Shown: one piece after another, positions 13,336 to 25,375 of the stretch
How positions within the stretch are numbered: position 1 is the first letter of the stretch
How the letters are laid out: each line of letters begins with the position of its first letter
Assembly (NCBI GenBank): GCA_949752795.1
Contig: OX457060.1
Location: 105,908,949 to 105,972,948 of the forward strand
Reading direction: 5' to 3'
From: Hyperoodon ampullatus
Lineage: Eukaryota > Chordata > Mammalia > Artiodactyla > Ziphiidae
DNA: 64,000 bases
Translations under genes and position numbers: made by a program
The notes under the pieces: generated by a model
Database searches by the model: none
Told to the model about the DNA's origin: nothing
What the model saw: only the letters and a program-made list of their open reading frames with translations

Positions 13336-14046
13336 CTATGGAGAACAGTACAGCGGTTCCTCAGAAAAATAAAAATAGAATTACCTTATGATCCAGCAAT
13401 CCCGCCCCTGGGTATATACTCAGACAAAACTATAATTCAAAAAGATTCATGCACCCCTATGTTCATAGCAGCACTGTTCACAATAGCCAAAACATGGAAA
13501 CAACCTAAATGTCCATCAGCAGATGAATGGATAAAGAAGATGTGGTACATATATATACAATGAAATACTACTTAGCCATAAAAAAGAATGAAATAATGCC
13601 ATTTGCAGCAACATGGATGCAACTAGAGATTATCATACTAAGTGAAGTAAGTCAGAAAGAGAAAGACAAATACCATATGACATCACTTATATGTGGAATC
13701 TAAAATATGGCACGAATGGACCTATCTACAAAACAGAAACTGACTCACAGACATAGAGAACAGACTTGGGGTTGCCAAGGGGGAGGGGGGAGGGAGGAGG
13801 GGGGAGGGAGAGGGATGGACTGGGAGTTTGGGGTTGGTAGATGCAAACTATTACATTTGGAATGGACAAACAAGGTCCTACTGTATAGCACAGAGTACTC
13901 AATATCCTCTGATAAACCATAATGGAAAAGAATATAAAAAAAGAATGTACATATGTGTATAACTGAGTCACTTTGCTGTACAGCAGAGAATGGCACAACA
14001 TTGTAAATCAACTATACTTCAATTAAAAAAATATTAGAAAAAAAAA
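13336..14046 (+). mobile_element. 5'-truncated L1 3' end with target-site duplication
   Basis: A second, younger L1 copy of the cetartiodactyl type starts within ORF2 ('AACAGTACAGCGGTTCCTCA') and runs through the G-rich polypurine tract (about 13779-13815) to 'ATCAACTATACTTCAATTAA' and a poly(A) run. It is flanked by the 13-base direct repeat AGAGAAGCTGCCA at 13323-13335 and 14047-14059, so the edges are well supported. It splits an older repeat-like sequence. Confidence 0.88.
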
Positions 14047-14059
14047 AGAGAAGCTGCCA

Positions 14060-14470
14060 TAAGAGTACTGTGAGCTGACAGCCTCCAACTGCAGTGCCTT
14101 CAGCTTATACCCCAGGGTTCAAATCAAGGCCAAGCTGTCTTCAAGCAGCTCCCTGGAGAGACAGCACAGCAGGCTCCTAGAGGATGGCAGTCTCCTCCCA
14201 ATTAGAAACTAGGGGCAGTCTTTGCACCAGCGTTCCCCACTGGGCTGAGACTTTCTCAGAGCTGCAGCATGGTCTGAGGCTCTTCCTCCCCAGTCTTTCG
14301 TCCTTACCCTTTCACTTTCACAAGTGTCAGACTTGTGCTGTGGATTGTAGGTTTTCTCTGACCACTTTTGCTCTCTCTGCTCTTGACCTTGCACAGGTGC
14401 TACCTCTGCTACAACTCTTGCATTTCTAACTCCATCTTGGTGTCTGCTTCTGGGACAACACAGACAGGAG
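14060..14470. other. Older repeat-like sequence interrupted by L1
   Basis: The sequence to the right of the L1 joins logically with the 'TGTTCAGATCTCCCCTC' stretch left of it (about 13300-13322). Together they look like an old, moderately GC-rich interspersed element ending near 'ACTCCATCTTGGTGTCTGCT' at 14430. I cannot name the family with confidence. Confidence 0.4.
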
Positions 14471-16925
14471 AAAATGAGTGTGTGTGTATGGTATTTTGTT
14501 AAGTAGAAAGCCCAGCCCAGAAGACTTGCAATCTGATTATTTTCCATATGCTGCCACGGGACATATACTACTGTTACCCAGCATGCTCTGCTTTCCTTAT
14601 TCCTTTCCCATCAAGGCCTGCAGTGAAATGAATCTTGAGCTATCAAAACAGATATATTTTTATTATAGATCAATAGATTCTTTGTATTATAGCCTTCCCT
14701 CGCTTGAGATAAGGTATTTTATATTTATAGTATAAAAAGAATACAAATGCTTACTATTATCTCTTTAACCCATTTGTAGTTTACCAAACAGACTCATTTG
14801 GTAGATCACAGTAGATCACAGCTTGGGTACTGGTTTGACAGTACCGATTTGGTCATTCCTGTTTACTTTTTTGGCTTTAAGAAATCTGTGAGTGGTTTCT
14901 GACTCATTTAGAGTTATTTTTTCCATTTTTCAATGTGTTCCTACTTTACAAAACACTAAAACTGAAGAATTCAGATACCAATAATTCACAATATCTTTAT
15001 AGATTGTATAAGCAAGTTATAAAGAAGACTGAAAATATAAAGATAAGAATTGTTTTTAAAAACCTGATGAATTTTGGAAACCCTTTTTACAAATACAATT
15101 TCAACATGTTTATTTTTATATGAAAGTATATTGACTTGGTAAAACATAAAGAACCTCTCTAACTACACTCTTAGTTCAGCTGTTAAAACACCAGATTTGT
15201 TAAAACACCAAGAAATTTATAGCTACTCCTCTATCTCAATCAATTCAAATCACTGAAGTTTATAGTAGAAAGATTATATTTCTCTAATCTGAAGGCTTTG
15301 TCCAATTACAGATACTTAACCTGCCAGTAAGTAAATCGGAGACATTTTATGAAAAACATGTGGTTTGTACTGGTGTGACTATGATTATTTACATTTCAAT
15401 TTTTACCATGTATTAATCTGCATACTGGCTTTTTTGTTCTGTGGTTAGCATCAAATGTTTGGCACCAGGGTACTTATATAAAATAGACTACCGTGGTGGT
15501 ATTTTTCTGAGTTCACTGTTTATTTTTTGTGTCCACAAAACCCACAGGGCTACTAGGTGTCACATGACAGCTGCATTGCAGCAAATTTTTGCTAAAAGCC
15601 ACACTTACTTTTGCCCCAGTGTAGTGGATTTTTACTGTATGTATTCCAAGGCTTATCCTTGGAAGAAAAATGCCTGGCATATCACAGGCACTTCTCTGGG
15701 ATTTTTTTTTTTGAAATTGTAAATGTTGAATTTAATTTTATTGTAATAAAGACAGAAAAAACAGCAGCTGATTTGTCACCTTGCATAGTAATTTTGACAT
15801 AAAAAGTTTAAACTTATCTTGCTAACATTTTCTTCATTACACATAGCCTTAAAAAAAAGATGTCAGAAATCTGTGGGATGTACTTTATAAATAAACAAGG
15901 TAAGAACACAAACTGTTAAATTTCTGGTGCAGGAGTTAATCCTGTATTAAAGGGGCTCAAGCTATTAGTAATAAAATAGAAAATGTAAGAAATCATTTGA
16001 TAAGAGTAAGAAAATAAAAATTTTTAGTATCTGAAAATGTACTAGAGATACAGTGGCAAACAAAGTCCATGCTCTCATTAGACATATTCTAGAGGAGACA
16101 GACAATAAGCAAATATATAAAAAAATGTAATGTCAGATAGTGAAAGGAGCTATTATTAATAAACCATGTATTCAGAGAGGAACTATTCCAAGTAACTTAA
16201 AACAAACAAACAAACAAAAAAACCCAGCTGGTCTCTGAAGAAATGGCTGATTCCAGATCTTGGGCAGTAATAGTACAGGATAACCCTAGAATATCTTCTT
16301 ATACCAGAAACTAAGAGTTATTAAAGACTACACAACGTCAAAAGGACTCAGAAGCCAACTTGAGGAAACTCTTTATCAGCCCAGATTCAAATAAGAGAAG
16401 AGCCACAACAATTATTATGGGAATAAAAGGGTTTGTTGTAAGAATCTGAATTCACATGAGTGTGGAAAAGCTGAGAAAGCAGCCAGAGGATCACATCACT
16501 AATGTCTTTAGCATGAAGCTTGGATCAGTTTGAAAAGCAAGAATTCTAGAAGAGTTTGAGAAGCTGTCACTCAACCTACAGTGACCTTGAAGTGGGAGCT
16601 CATGGACGGGTCTGTGAAGCCAATGAACCTGGTCACAGCAAACTCCTGAGAATAATGGCTTCTGTCTCCACTTACAACTTTCAAATTTTGCATGAATTCC
16701 TGTAATTGACAAACTCTGATCCAAACCCACATAGGAAAGGGGAATCTGGGAAATGTAGTTTCCAGACTGAGAGGATGTGGCAGGGGGTTCCGAGTAAACA
16801 GTGGCTCCTACTGTCCTATTATGGACAATTTGGATGCTAGCAATAAGAATAACTGCAATTGACTAAAATGCGTCAAATAGGATTAAATCCATGAGTTAAT
16901 AATGATCCTAAGATTGATTGCCCAA
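14470..16925. other. AT-rich intergenic DNA, no gene seen
   Basis: No supported gene was found. There are minor features only: a short tandem 'GTAGATCACA' duplication near 14802-14820 and a (CAAA)n run at about 16205-16222. Part of 16040-16120 ('CAGACAATAAGCAAAT') and 16580-16800 look like decayed interspersed repeats without clear family. Confidence 0.45.
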
Positions 16926-16929
16926 ACAG

Positions 16930-17330
16930 CCTCAATTATTTCCTTCCCTGTATCTCTGCCCCTTACCACATGACTGCAGTTCCTCTCATCAGTAGGTAGT
17001 GTATTTTTCCCCATCCCTTGAATCTGGACTGGCCCTCTAGCTCTCTCTGACCAATAGAATGCAGCAGAAAGGACAGTGTGCCAGTTCTGAGTCTAGTCCT
17101 CAAGAAGCCTTACATGCTTCTGCTTGCTCTCTTACACAGTTGTCCTTTCTCATTCTTGCCACCCTCCTACCACATTGTGAAAAAGTCCAAGCTAGCCTGC
17201 TGGCCAATGAGAGATTATGTGTAACAGAATAAAGTCATCTCAGCTGTGGTCATTCTATACCAGCCAGCCACCTGCTGACCAACAAAGCTCAGCCTGGAGA
17301 AGCTGAACTGCCCAGATTATTTTTCATGCC
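16930..17330 (+). mobile_element. MLT1-like LTR (MaLR family)
   Basis: Diagnostic pieces appear in order: 'TTCCCTGTATCTCTGCCCCT', 'GACCAATAGAATGCAGCAGA', 'CAGTGTGCCAGTTCTGAG', 'GAAAAAGTCCAAGCTAGCCT' and 'ATACCAGCCAGCCACCTGCT'. The 3' end is cut short where the antisense L1 begins. Confidence 0.7.
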
Positions 17331-17334
17331 TATT

Positions 17335-20300
17335 TTTAAAACAGTTTTATTGAACTATAACAGACATATAATAAACTGCACATATTTAACCTGTATAACT
17401 TGATAAGTTGTGACATATATATGCACACATAAAACCATCACTGTGATGATCTGACAGATGTATCCCCATCATCCCCACTTAATTCTATTGTGATCAGAGA
17501 ATGAATGTTGTATGACTTTAATCCTTTTGAATTACGTTAGACTTGTTTTATGGCTCAGAATATGGTCTTTCTTGGTACATGTACCATGTGTACTTGAAAA
17601 CAATGTCTTCTGCTATTGCTGAATGGAGTGGTCTATAATGTCTATTAGGTCAAAGTCGTTGTACTCTTCTAATCTTCTCTGTCATGCATCAGTAGACTCT
17701 TCTTTAAAGAGAAACATAGTAAACATTTTAGGCTTTGCTGGCCATAGACTCTTTGGCACCATTATGCAACTCTTAAAGTGGAAGTTGAAGTGATTTATTT
17801 CAGATCTTTTTTTCTTTTATTGGCACTTAGTGCTATAACTTTCCCTCTAAGTAATGCTTTAGTGGTGTTTCACAAAGTTTGATGTGTTGGTTTTTATTTT
17901 CATTCTGTACAAAATATTGGCACCTAGTGCTATAAATTTCCCCCTAAATACTACTATTCTGTTATAATGTGAAAACAGCCATAAATATCTACTGTTGTGA
18001 TGTGAAAGAAGCCATAGACAATACATATAAGTGAAAAAACCTGTCTTTAACCTAATAAAAAGTTATTTACAAAAACAGGTGGAACAGGGAGAGGATGGAT
18101 TTAGCTCTCAGGCCATAGGTTCCTGAAATCTAAGAACAATTACTGATTTTCCATCTACTTGTTCCAACAATTATTAAGATAACGGTATTGAACTCTCTAA
18201 GTATACTTGCAGACTTGCCCATTTCTCCTTATAGTTCTATAAATTTTTGCTTCATGTATTTTGAAGCTCTGTTATTAGGTGAATAAACATTTAGGAATGC
18301 TTTGTCCTTTTGATAAATTGACAATTTTATCATTGTGAAATGACATTCTTCACCCTGGTAAAATTCTTTGTTCTGAAATCTACTTTGTATGATATTAACA
18401 TAGCCATTCTAACCTTCTTTGATTATTAATAACATGATGCATCTCTTTCCATTCTTACACTTTTAGCCTACTTGTATCTTTATATCTGAAGTGTGTTTTT
18501 TGTAGGCAGCATACCAGTTGGGTCCTGATTTTCTAAAACAATTTGACAATTTTCTCCTTTTAATTGGGGTATTTAGACAATTTGCATTTAATGTGATTAG
18601 TATGAGATTTTACAGCATCATCTTGTTTTTTTCCACTTTATTCATCTCTTTTTTCTCCTTTTTCCATCTTTTTCTTCCTTCATTTAAGTAAATATTTTAT
18701 ATAATTTTATTTTATTTCCATTGTTTCCTTATTATCTGTAATTTATTGTCTTGTTATATTCATGGTTGCTTTAAGTTTTATAGTATATACATTTACTTTC
18801 ACAGTCTATCTTCAAATATAGCAAGAGAACTTTACAATAATACATATTTCCTTTTCTCCTCTCCTGACCTTTTTGCTGTTGTGGTCATTATGGTTTTTGT
18901 TATATAGTTTTTGTGTTATAAACTCCACACTACATTGTTACTATTTTTGTTTAAATAACCAATTATCTTTTAAAAGATTTAAATAACAAAGAAACACACA
19001 TTTATTTACCTATGAATTTACCATTTCTGGAATTATTCATTCCTTGGTATTGATAATATTTCCATCATTTTTCTTCTAACTGAAGGATTTCCTTGAATAT
19101 CTCTTACAGTGTGGGTATATTGGACATCTTTCAGCTTTTATATGTCTGAAGAGGTCTTTATTTTACCTTCATCTTTGAAACATTTTTCACTGGGTATAGA
19201 ATTGACACTTTTTCTTCAGTGCTTGCTCCATTGTTTTCTTACTTGCATTGTTTCTGACAAGAAATTTGCTGTCATCTGTATGTATTGTGTATTTGTGTAG
19301 TTTTTCATCTAGTTGCTTTTAAGATTACCCTGGTTTTGAGCAATTTCATTATGATTTGCCTTGGTATATTTTTATTCATGATTCTTGTGCTTAAGATTTG
19401 TTGAGCTTCCTGGATTTGTGCCTTAATAGCTTTCATTTAATCTGGAGAATTTTAGCTGTATTTCTTCAAATAATTTTTCTGTCTCCTCCTCTCTCTCTCT
19501 CCTCTCTTTCAGGGACTACAAATATGTGTAGATTAGTCTGCTTCAATTGTGCTGCAACTCACAGGTTTGTTCATTCAAAAAAAAAATCCTCTCTTTTCTG
19601 TGTACTTTATTTTGAATAGTTCTCTTGCTGTATCTTCAAGTTAACTAATCCTTAATCTTTTCTTTTAGAATCTCTAAACTGCCATTACTCACAGTCAACA
19701 TTTTCATTTCACACATTGCAGTTTTAATCTTTAAAAGTTTGGTTTGGGTCTTTTTAACATTTTTCATGTCTCTTCTTAACTTTCTGAATGTATGAAATAC
19801 AGTTATAATAAATTTTTAATGTTCTTGTTCACTAATTCTAACAAGTGTGTCCATTCTGGATGGGTTTTAAATAGCTTATATCCTCATAATAATGTGTCTT
19901 ATTCTCCTGCTTCTTTCCATGCCTAATAATACTGTATTGGATGCCAGACAATGTAAATTTTACCTTGTGGGTATTGGATATTTTCTGCATTCCTATAAGA
20001 ATTCTTAAACTTTGTTCTGGGTTACAGTTATGTGACCTGAAAAGGGTTTGACCTTTCAGACTCTTGAATTTAAGATTCTTAGGTGAGATCATCTCAGTGC
20101 TTAGTCCAGAGCTACATAATCTCTACTCTTGAGATAAGGCCCTTCCATGTACTATTCCTAATGTTTTATAAATCATGGGTTTTCTAGGCTGGCTGGTGGG
20201 AACGAGCACTATTTGTGGCCCTGTGTGAGTGCTGGGCACTGTTGCCTCTAATCTTTTCTTTTGGTTCTTCCTTCAACCTCAGGGAGTTTCCTCACCTGCA

Positions 20301-20700
20301 TATACTGATCAGTATTAAGCTGATACTTGAGGATGTACCTATGCTTATCTCCACAGTTCTCTCGATGAACACTTCTCTCTTCTCTGGTACTACATCCTGA
20401 GAACTCTAGTTTCTTTGGACTTGCTAAAATCTTAGCTGCATCTCCTCATTCCAGGAGTACGCTAGGATCTGCCTCAGTTTTCCCTCGCTTTTCTGTGGCC
20501 TTTAAATTCCCCCAAGTTAGTACAGTGGGGCATTCACTGAACTTACCTTGTTTGCTTCATGTCTTTCAGAGATAACTGTCCTTTGTTGTCTAATGTCCCG
20601 TGTCTTACAAATTGTTGTTTCATATATTTTGTATTTTTAAAAAATTATTTCAGGCAGAAGAATAATCTGAGTCTTGTTTCTCCATCTTGGTGAGAATCAA
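17335..20700 (-). mobile_element. Long old L1/HAL1-like element, antisense
   Basis: About 3.4 kb reads as reverse-strand L1: 3'-side text 'CAGTTTTATTGAACTATAAC', ORF2-side text 'TGTCTATTAGGTCAAAGTCG' and 'TTTTTGTAGGCAGCATACCA', and 5'-side text 'TCTGAAGAGGTCTTTATTTT', ending near 'TTCTCCATCTTGGTGAGAAT'. No long frame survives. It may be more than one insertion or an internally deleted copy, because a full L1 would be about 6 kb. Confidence 0.65.
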
Positions 20701-21315
20701 AAGTGCTTTATTGTTTTAAGCTATTGAGTTTATAGGGGTGGGGAATGGGGGAGTTTTTTTTTAACAAACTGAGATAAATAACAACACTAACTGGTAACTG
20801 CTACAGGATGCTAAGGAACTCATTATTTTGAAACTTAATTTTAAACAAGAGAATCAAGCATTTATCCCATCTTTGCTATATGAACTCTATTGCTGGGTAA
20901 CTAAAAAACTGATGAGGGGAAGTTTTTCTTTATAGCAGTAGTCCAGTTAATAAACTAAGATAGAACAACAGAATTGAAGTTTATCATTTTGCAACTCCTA
21001 ATGCGTTAATGGATCAAGTCAATACCAACCAATTTCTGCCTACATCACAAAAGCAGATAGTATACTTTCTGTTGGAAGAATACCACAACCCCTATGAAGC
21101 AGTTTCACCAAGAAAACCTCATATGATCCAACCATCACTTCACAGGAAATACAGAAGGAAAATACAAAAGGAAAGTAGTAATGAAACTCATCAGCAAAAT
21201 CCAGAATGGGAAACTATACAGGACAAATGATCAAGATTTTTTTCAATAAATAGACTGCAGAGGGAAAAATATGGAGAGAGAAAGAAGGAAATTATGGATT
21301 AAAAGAGAATTAAGA

Positions 21316-21637
21316 GGGGCTTCCCTGGTGGCACAGTGGTTGAGAATCTGCCTGCTAATGCAGGGGACATGGGTTCGAGCCCTGGTCTCAGAGGATCCCA
21401 CATGCTGTGGGGCAGCTAGGCCCGTGAGCCACAACTACTGAGCCTGTGCGTCTGGAGCCTGCGCTCCACAACAAGAAAGGCCACGATAGTGAGAGGCCCA
21501 CGCACCGCGATGAAGAGTGGCCCCCGCTTGCCACAACTAGAGAAAGCCCTCGCACAGAAACTCAGACCCAACACAGCAAAAATAAATAAATTAATTAATA
21601 AACTCCTACCCCCAACATCTAAAAAAAAAAAAAAAGA
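21316..21637 (+). mobile_element. CHR-type SINE, long form
   Basis: It starts GGGGCTTCCCTGGTGGCACA with tRNA-derived pol III boxes (A box region GGCACAGTGG, B box GGTTCGAGCCC). It continues into the extra 3' segment of the long form ('AGAGTGGCCCCCGCTTGCCA') and ends in A-rich sequence and 15 A. The flanking repeat GAGAATTAAGA at 21305-21315 and about 21638-21648 marks the insertion. Confidence 0.93.
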
Positions 21638-21769
21638 GAGAATTAAGAAACTTATCAACAAATCAGTTATATAACTTATTTAAATACTGAGTCAAAAAAG
21701 GCAGAAAATGATATTAATGAGTAAACTGGTCATTTAAACACTATTTGCCATATTAAAGAATTATTATAT

Positions 21770-22365
21770 TTTTCCCAGTTCTATTGAGAAATGATTGACA
21801 TACAACAGTGTATAAGTGTAAGGCATTCAACATGATGGTTAGATTTACATATATTGTGAAATGATGACCACAATAGGTTCAGCTAACATCCATCTACTCA
21901 TGGATTCAATAAAAGGAAAAGATAGAACAAAAGAAAAAAAGAAAAAAATTCTCCTTATAGAACTCTCAGGATTTACTCTTGTAATGACTTTCTTATATAT
22001 CATACAGAAGTGTTAAGTATAACCATCATGTTGCTCATTACATCACTAGTACTTATTTATCTTATAAATGGAGGTTTGTATTTTTGACCACCTTTCCTCC
22101 AATTTACCCTCCCCCCACCCTCTGCCTTTAGTAACCACAAGTCAGATCTCTTTTTCTATGAGTTTGGTTTTCTCTCTCTTGCTCTCTAGTTTTTTTTTCT
22201 TTAGATTCCACACATAAGTGAGATAATACAGTATTTGTCTTTCACCGTATGACTTATTTCACTTAGCATAATGTCTTCACAGTCCATCCATGTTGTTGCA
22301 AAAGGTATGATTTCCTCTTTGTTATGGCTGAATAATATTCCATTGTATATATACCAAGACTTATT
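21770..22365 (-). mobile_element. L1 3' region, antisense
   Basis: Reverse-strand L1 3' text: 'CCAGTTCTATTGAGAAATGA', 'CATCATGTTGCTCATTACAT', 'AGATTCCACACATAAGTGAG', 'ATTTCACTTAGCATAATGTC', 'GGCTGAATAATATTCCATTG'. A short A-rich insertion lies near 21908-21950. Confidence 0.8.
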
Positions 22366-22369
22366 ATCT

Positions 22370-24990
22370 TGTTTTCAGTTATGATAATGGTATTATGATT
22401 GTTTAACAAAAAATTTCCTTATTTTATAGAGATACATATGAAGTATTTATGGATGAAAAGATATGATGTCTGGGAACTACTTCAAGATAGCATAGGAGAG
22501 GAAAGTTGGTGTGGAACTATGTAAAACAAGTTTGCCCCTGAATTAGGTAATTTTTGAATTACCTGCTTACTTGCCTATATCCGGAATTTTCTAAAATAAA
22601 CATAAAAAGAGGACAACATAGGGAAAAGCGACACCATGACAGTAAGCACTGTTTTATTTGGGGGAATCAGGAAAGGCCTCTCTTTTGAGAGAAGACTTTT
22701 GATCAGGAGACATTTGAGAAGAGGCTTGATGGAAATAAAGTAGCAAAATGAGGATTAAAATAAATAAATCTATAGGATTTTTCAGTTAGGAAGCCACTTC
22801 AGTTAGGAAGCTACTTTTACAATGTTGAGTGGAGTGTGGGGCATGAAATTTGAGTGCAAAGGGCTGAAAACGAGTAAGAGGAGACAGTGTTATTCTTTCC
22901 AGTAGTTTACTGCAAAGGGCAGACAGAGGAGAGACAGCGACAGGGAACATGCATATCTGAAACAATACAGGACCTGATGGGTCTCTGCTTAGAATTACCA
23001 TCTGACTCTTAGCTCCCTTCCTGGGGCCACTTTTTCTGATCCTGTTTTCTTTTAGCTTCAGGTAGTTTTTTCCCCACTTAGCTGTCCTCTTTGGCCCTGC
23101 ACAATTCCTTCAGGGAACTGCCTTTAAGCCCCATGTCACAAATCATGTACCACAAAGAGGCGACTGCCGGAACTCTTGTGCTGATGGAGGCTTTTATTTC
23201 TTCAGCTTTTGCACAAAGTGATTCTTCAATTGCTTCCTCCTTCAGTCTGTTCTCCGCTATCCTGACTTCGGCCTTCATTGTTCACTTTCCATTTTCAACC
23301 TTGCCTTGTCTTTTAGACTAGATTTTCAGCATTGTCTTCTTACCCATACTCTTATCTACCTGTTTTCCAAGAATTAGGTCCTTCCTGTATACTGCTTTGG
23401 GCTGCCTATCTCAATCCAGCCCCAGGAGATGTGGTGTTTCCTGAAGATACAGCAGAGGAAACCACAGATGAGGTTGTTAACCTACAGTTCTGGATCACCT
23501 CCTTGGTAAACCATGGCCATTTTTCATGTCCAAATTAAAGTCCTCCATGGCTAGCCAACCTGGCACCAGAGGTAGAACATTACTCTAATAACTGGAATCC
23601 CTGAGCTCTTTAACCATTAACAGAGACCAGGGCAGAATTGCTGGCTCTACATTCAGAGGCCCAACCCCCAAGGCTCTGAGAGCCCTCCAAGTTCTGCTGC
23701 CAGTTTTCCCAGCGGTTCAGTCCTGCTGCTAACTTCTGTGTGATAACATGGGAAGTGTGCATAATGCACTTTTGTTGAATAATGATGTATTATGATGGTT
23801 ATCATGACAAAAGCTCTTGGGCTCTAGTGTCAACTGAAATCTAAATTAGCTGCTGCTTTTCAACGAATGCCAGTTTTATGTGAAAGACTGACTGGCAGAC
23901 AAACCCTGATTATCCAGACATGGGCATCTGGCAGGTATTTTCTCATAAATGAACTTGTCACTTCAAGTGAATCAACTGACAGTGTTCGTTGCCAATGAAA
24001 ACTTCCAAGTTTTCAAGCAAGGGAGAGCATCTTACACATATGAAGTTTGTTTTAGTACTTTTCCTACTTAACTTTTCTCCACAATTATCCAAACTGAAGG
24101 CCAGAAAACTGTTTTTGATTAAGTGGTCTTCCCACATGGTGTTCAGTATTTGAGACAATTCACTTGTGTAATTTTGTGTGTGTCTGTGTGTGTGATAAAG
24201 GAGCTATTTCCTGTAAAATCTGATTTCAGTGCCAAGAACTACACTTTTAAAATGTGATTTAGCAATTTTATTTTCTTACCAGTAAGGGGCAGCAAACAAC
24301 AATGTTTGTTTGAAATACTAAGCTAAGTTAATCTGGAATTTGTCCTTTTATTTTTTGCTTCATGAACACACCTCTGACCCCTTTCCCACTCTTTCTAGTG
24401 ATGCTAAGTTAGAGAAATTGATGATGAAAGGGTCATCTAAAAGAGAAGACAGTAAACTGTAACATTTAAAATATAATTCTTAGAAAAGATAAAATCTGCC
24501 AGACCTTTGTGTCTGGCAAATGGTGAATCTCTTATAATTTCCAAGTTGGGTCCTAGGAACTGCCACACACCCAGTCAAGTATCCACAAAACTTATTCACA
24601 GGCCATTACCGAGAAGGAAAAGGTGAAAGTAATATTTTGACTTAATTCTGCATTTCTCACAAAAGACTGTTTCTCATCTTGAGCTTTAGTCATCTAGTTA
24701 AGAAATTATTTCATTTTAATTATTATTTATGAAGCATGTACCATAAGCCAGCAACCATTCTAGGCAGTGGAGACAAATGATAAGCAAAACCGATACAATA
24801 CCTGTCCTCCTGCTGCTTTCTTTTGAGCTGGGGAAAGTTATCCAAACTAAGAGAGGGGCTAGAAAAGGAGACACTCTGAACACCAAGTGTGAACAGAGAG
24901 TAAGATTCTAGTGAAGGATGGACAAGTGACAAGTCCTAGTGCTGGAGTGATTTCTTCAGAACATTCTTTTGAATCTTCCACTCTGTTTCA
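22370..24990. other. Unassigned DNA, no confirmed gene
   Basis: An 18-base near-tandem duplication 'CAGTTAGGAAGC(C/T)ACTT' lies at about 22783-22820. A minus-strand frame of 66 codons at 23078-23278 has a Lys/Glu-rich start but no recognised relative. A short (TG)n run lies near 24173-24193. Nothing else is supported. Confidence 0.45.
24279..24296 (+). promoter_or_regulatory. Candidate CTCF-type site
   Basis: CCAGTAAGGGGCAGCAAA resembles the CTCF core (CCASYAGRGGGCAG) with one clear mismatch. This is a motif match by eye only. A second similar motif lies 2.3 kb to the right in the same orientation. Confidence 0.3.
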
Positions 24991-25003
24991 GTGAATCTTT
25001 CAC

Positions 25004-25212
25004 TTTTTTTTTTTTTTTTGCGGTACGTGGGCCTCTCACTGTTGTGGCCTCTCCTGTTGCAGAGCACAGGCTCCAGACGCGCAGGCTCAGCGGCCATGGC
25101 TCACGGGTCCAGCCGTTCCGCAGCATGTGGGACCTTCCCGGACCGGGGCACGAACCCGTGTCCCCTCCATCGACAGGTGGACACTCAACCACTGTGCCAC
25201 CAGGGAAGCCCC
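25004..25212 (-). mobile_element. CHR-type SINE, short form
   Basis: Plus-strand text runs from a T-tract through GCGGTACGTGGGCCTCTCAC to CCACCAGGGAAGCCCC, the exact reverse of the SINE head. Direct repeats GAATCTTTCACTTT at 24993-25006 and 25213-25226 flank it. Confidence 0.94.
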
Positions 25213-25226
25213 GAATCTTTCACTTT

Positions 25227-25375
25227 AAAAAAAAGTTTTTATTGGAGTATAGTTGCTTTACAATGTTGTGTCAATGTTGTGTTAGTTTCAGGTGAACAGC
25301 AAAGTGAATCAGTTATACATATACATGTATCCACTCTTTTTTAGATTCTTTTCCCATATAAGGTCATTAAATCTT
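25227..25375 (-). mobile_element. L1 3' end fragment, antisense
   Basis: The text 'TTTTATTGGAGTATAGTTGC', 'TTTACAATGTTGTGT', 'GTGAATCAGTTATACATATA' and 'AGATTCTTTTCCCATATAAG' is the reverse of the lineage's L1 3' end. A short internal repeat 'TCAATGTTGTGT' is present. The CHR SINE inserted immediately left of it. Confidence 0.8.

Noticed and set aside
24956..25295. Open frames over CHR SINEs (for example 24956-25295, 36202-36481, 40651-40978, 46852-47190, 55656-56017) that look like a conserved protein family
   Set aside because: They recur only because the SINE body is GC-rich and open in several frames. The shared peptide text is translated SINE, not a gene family.
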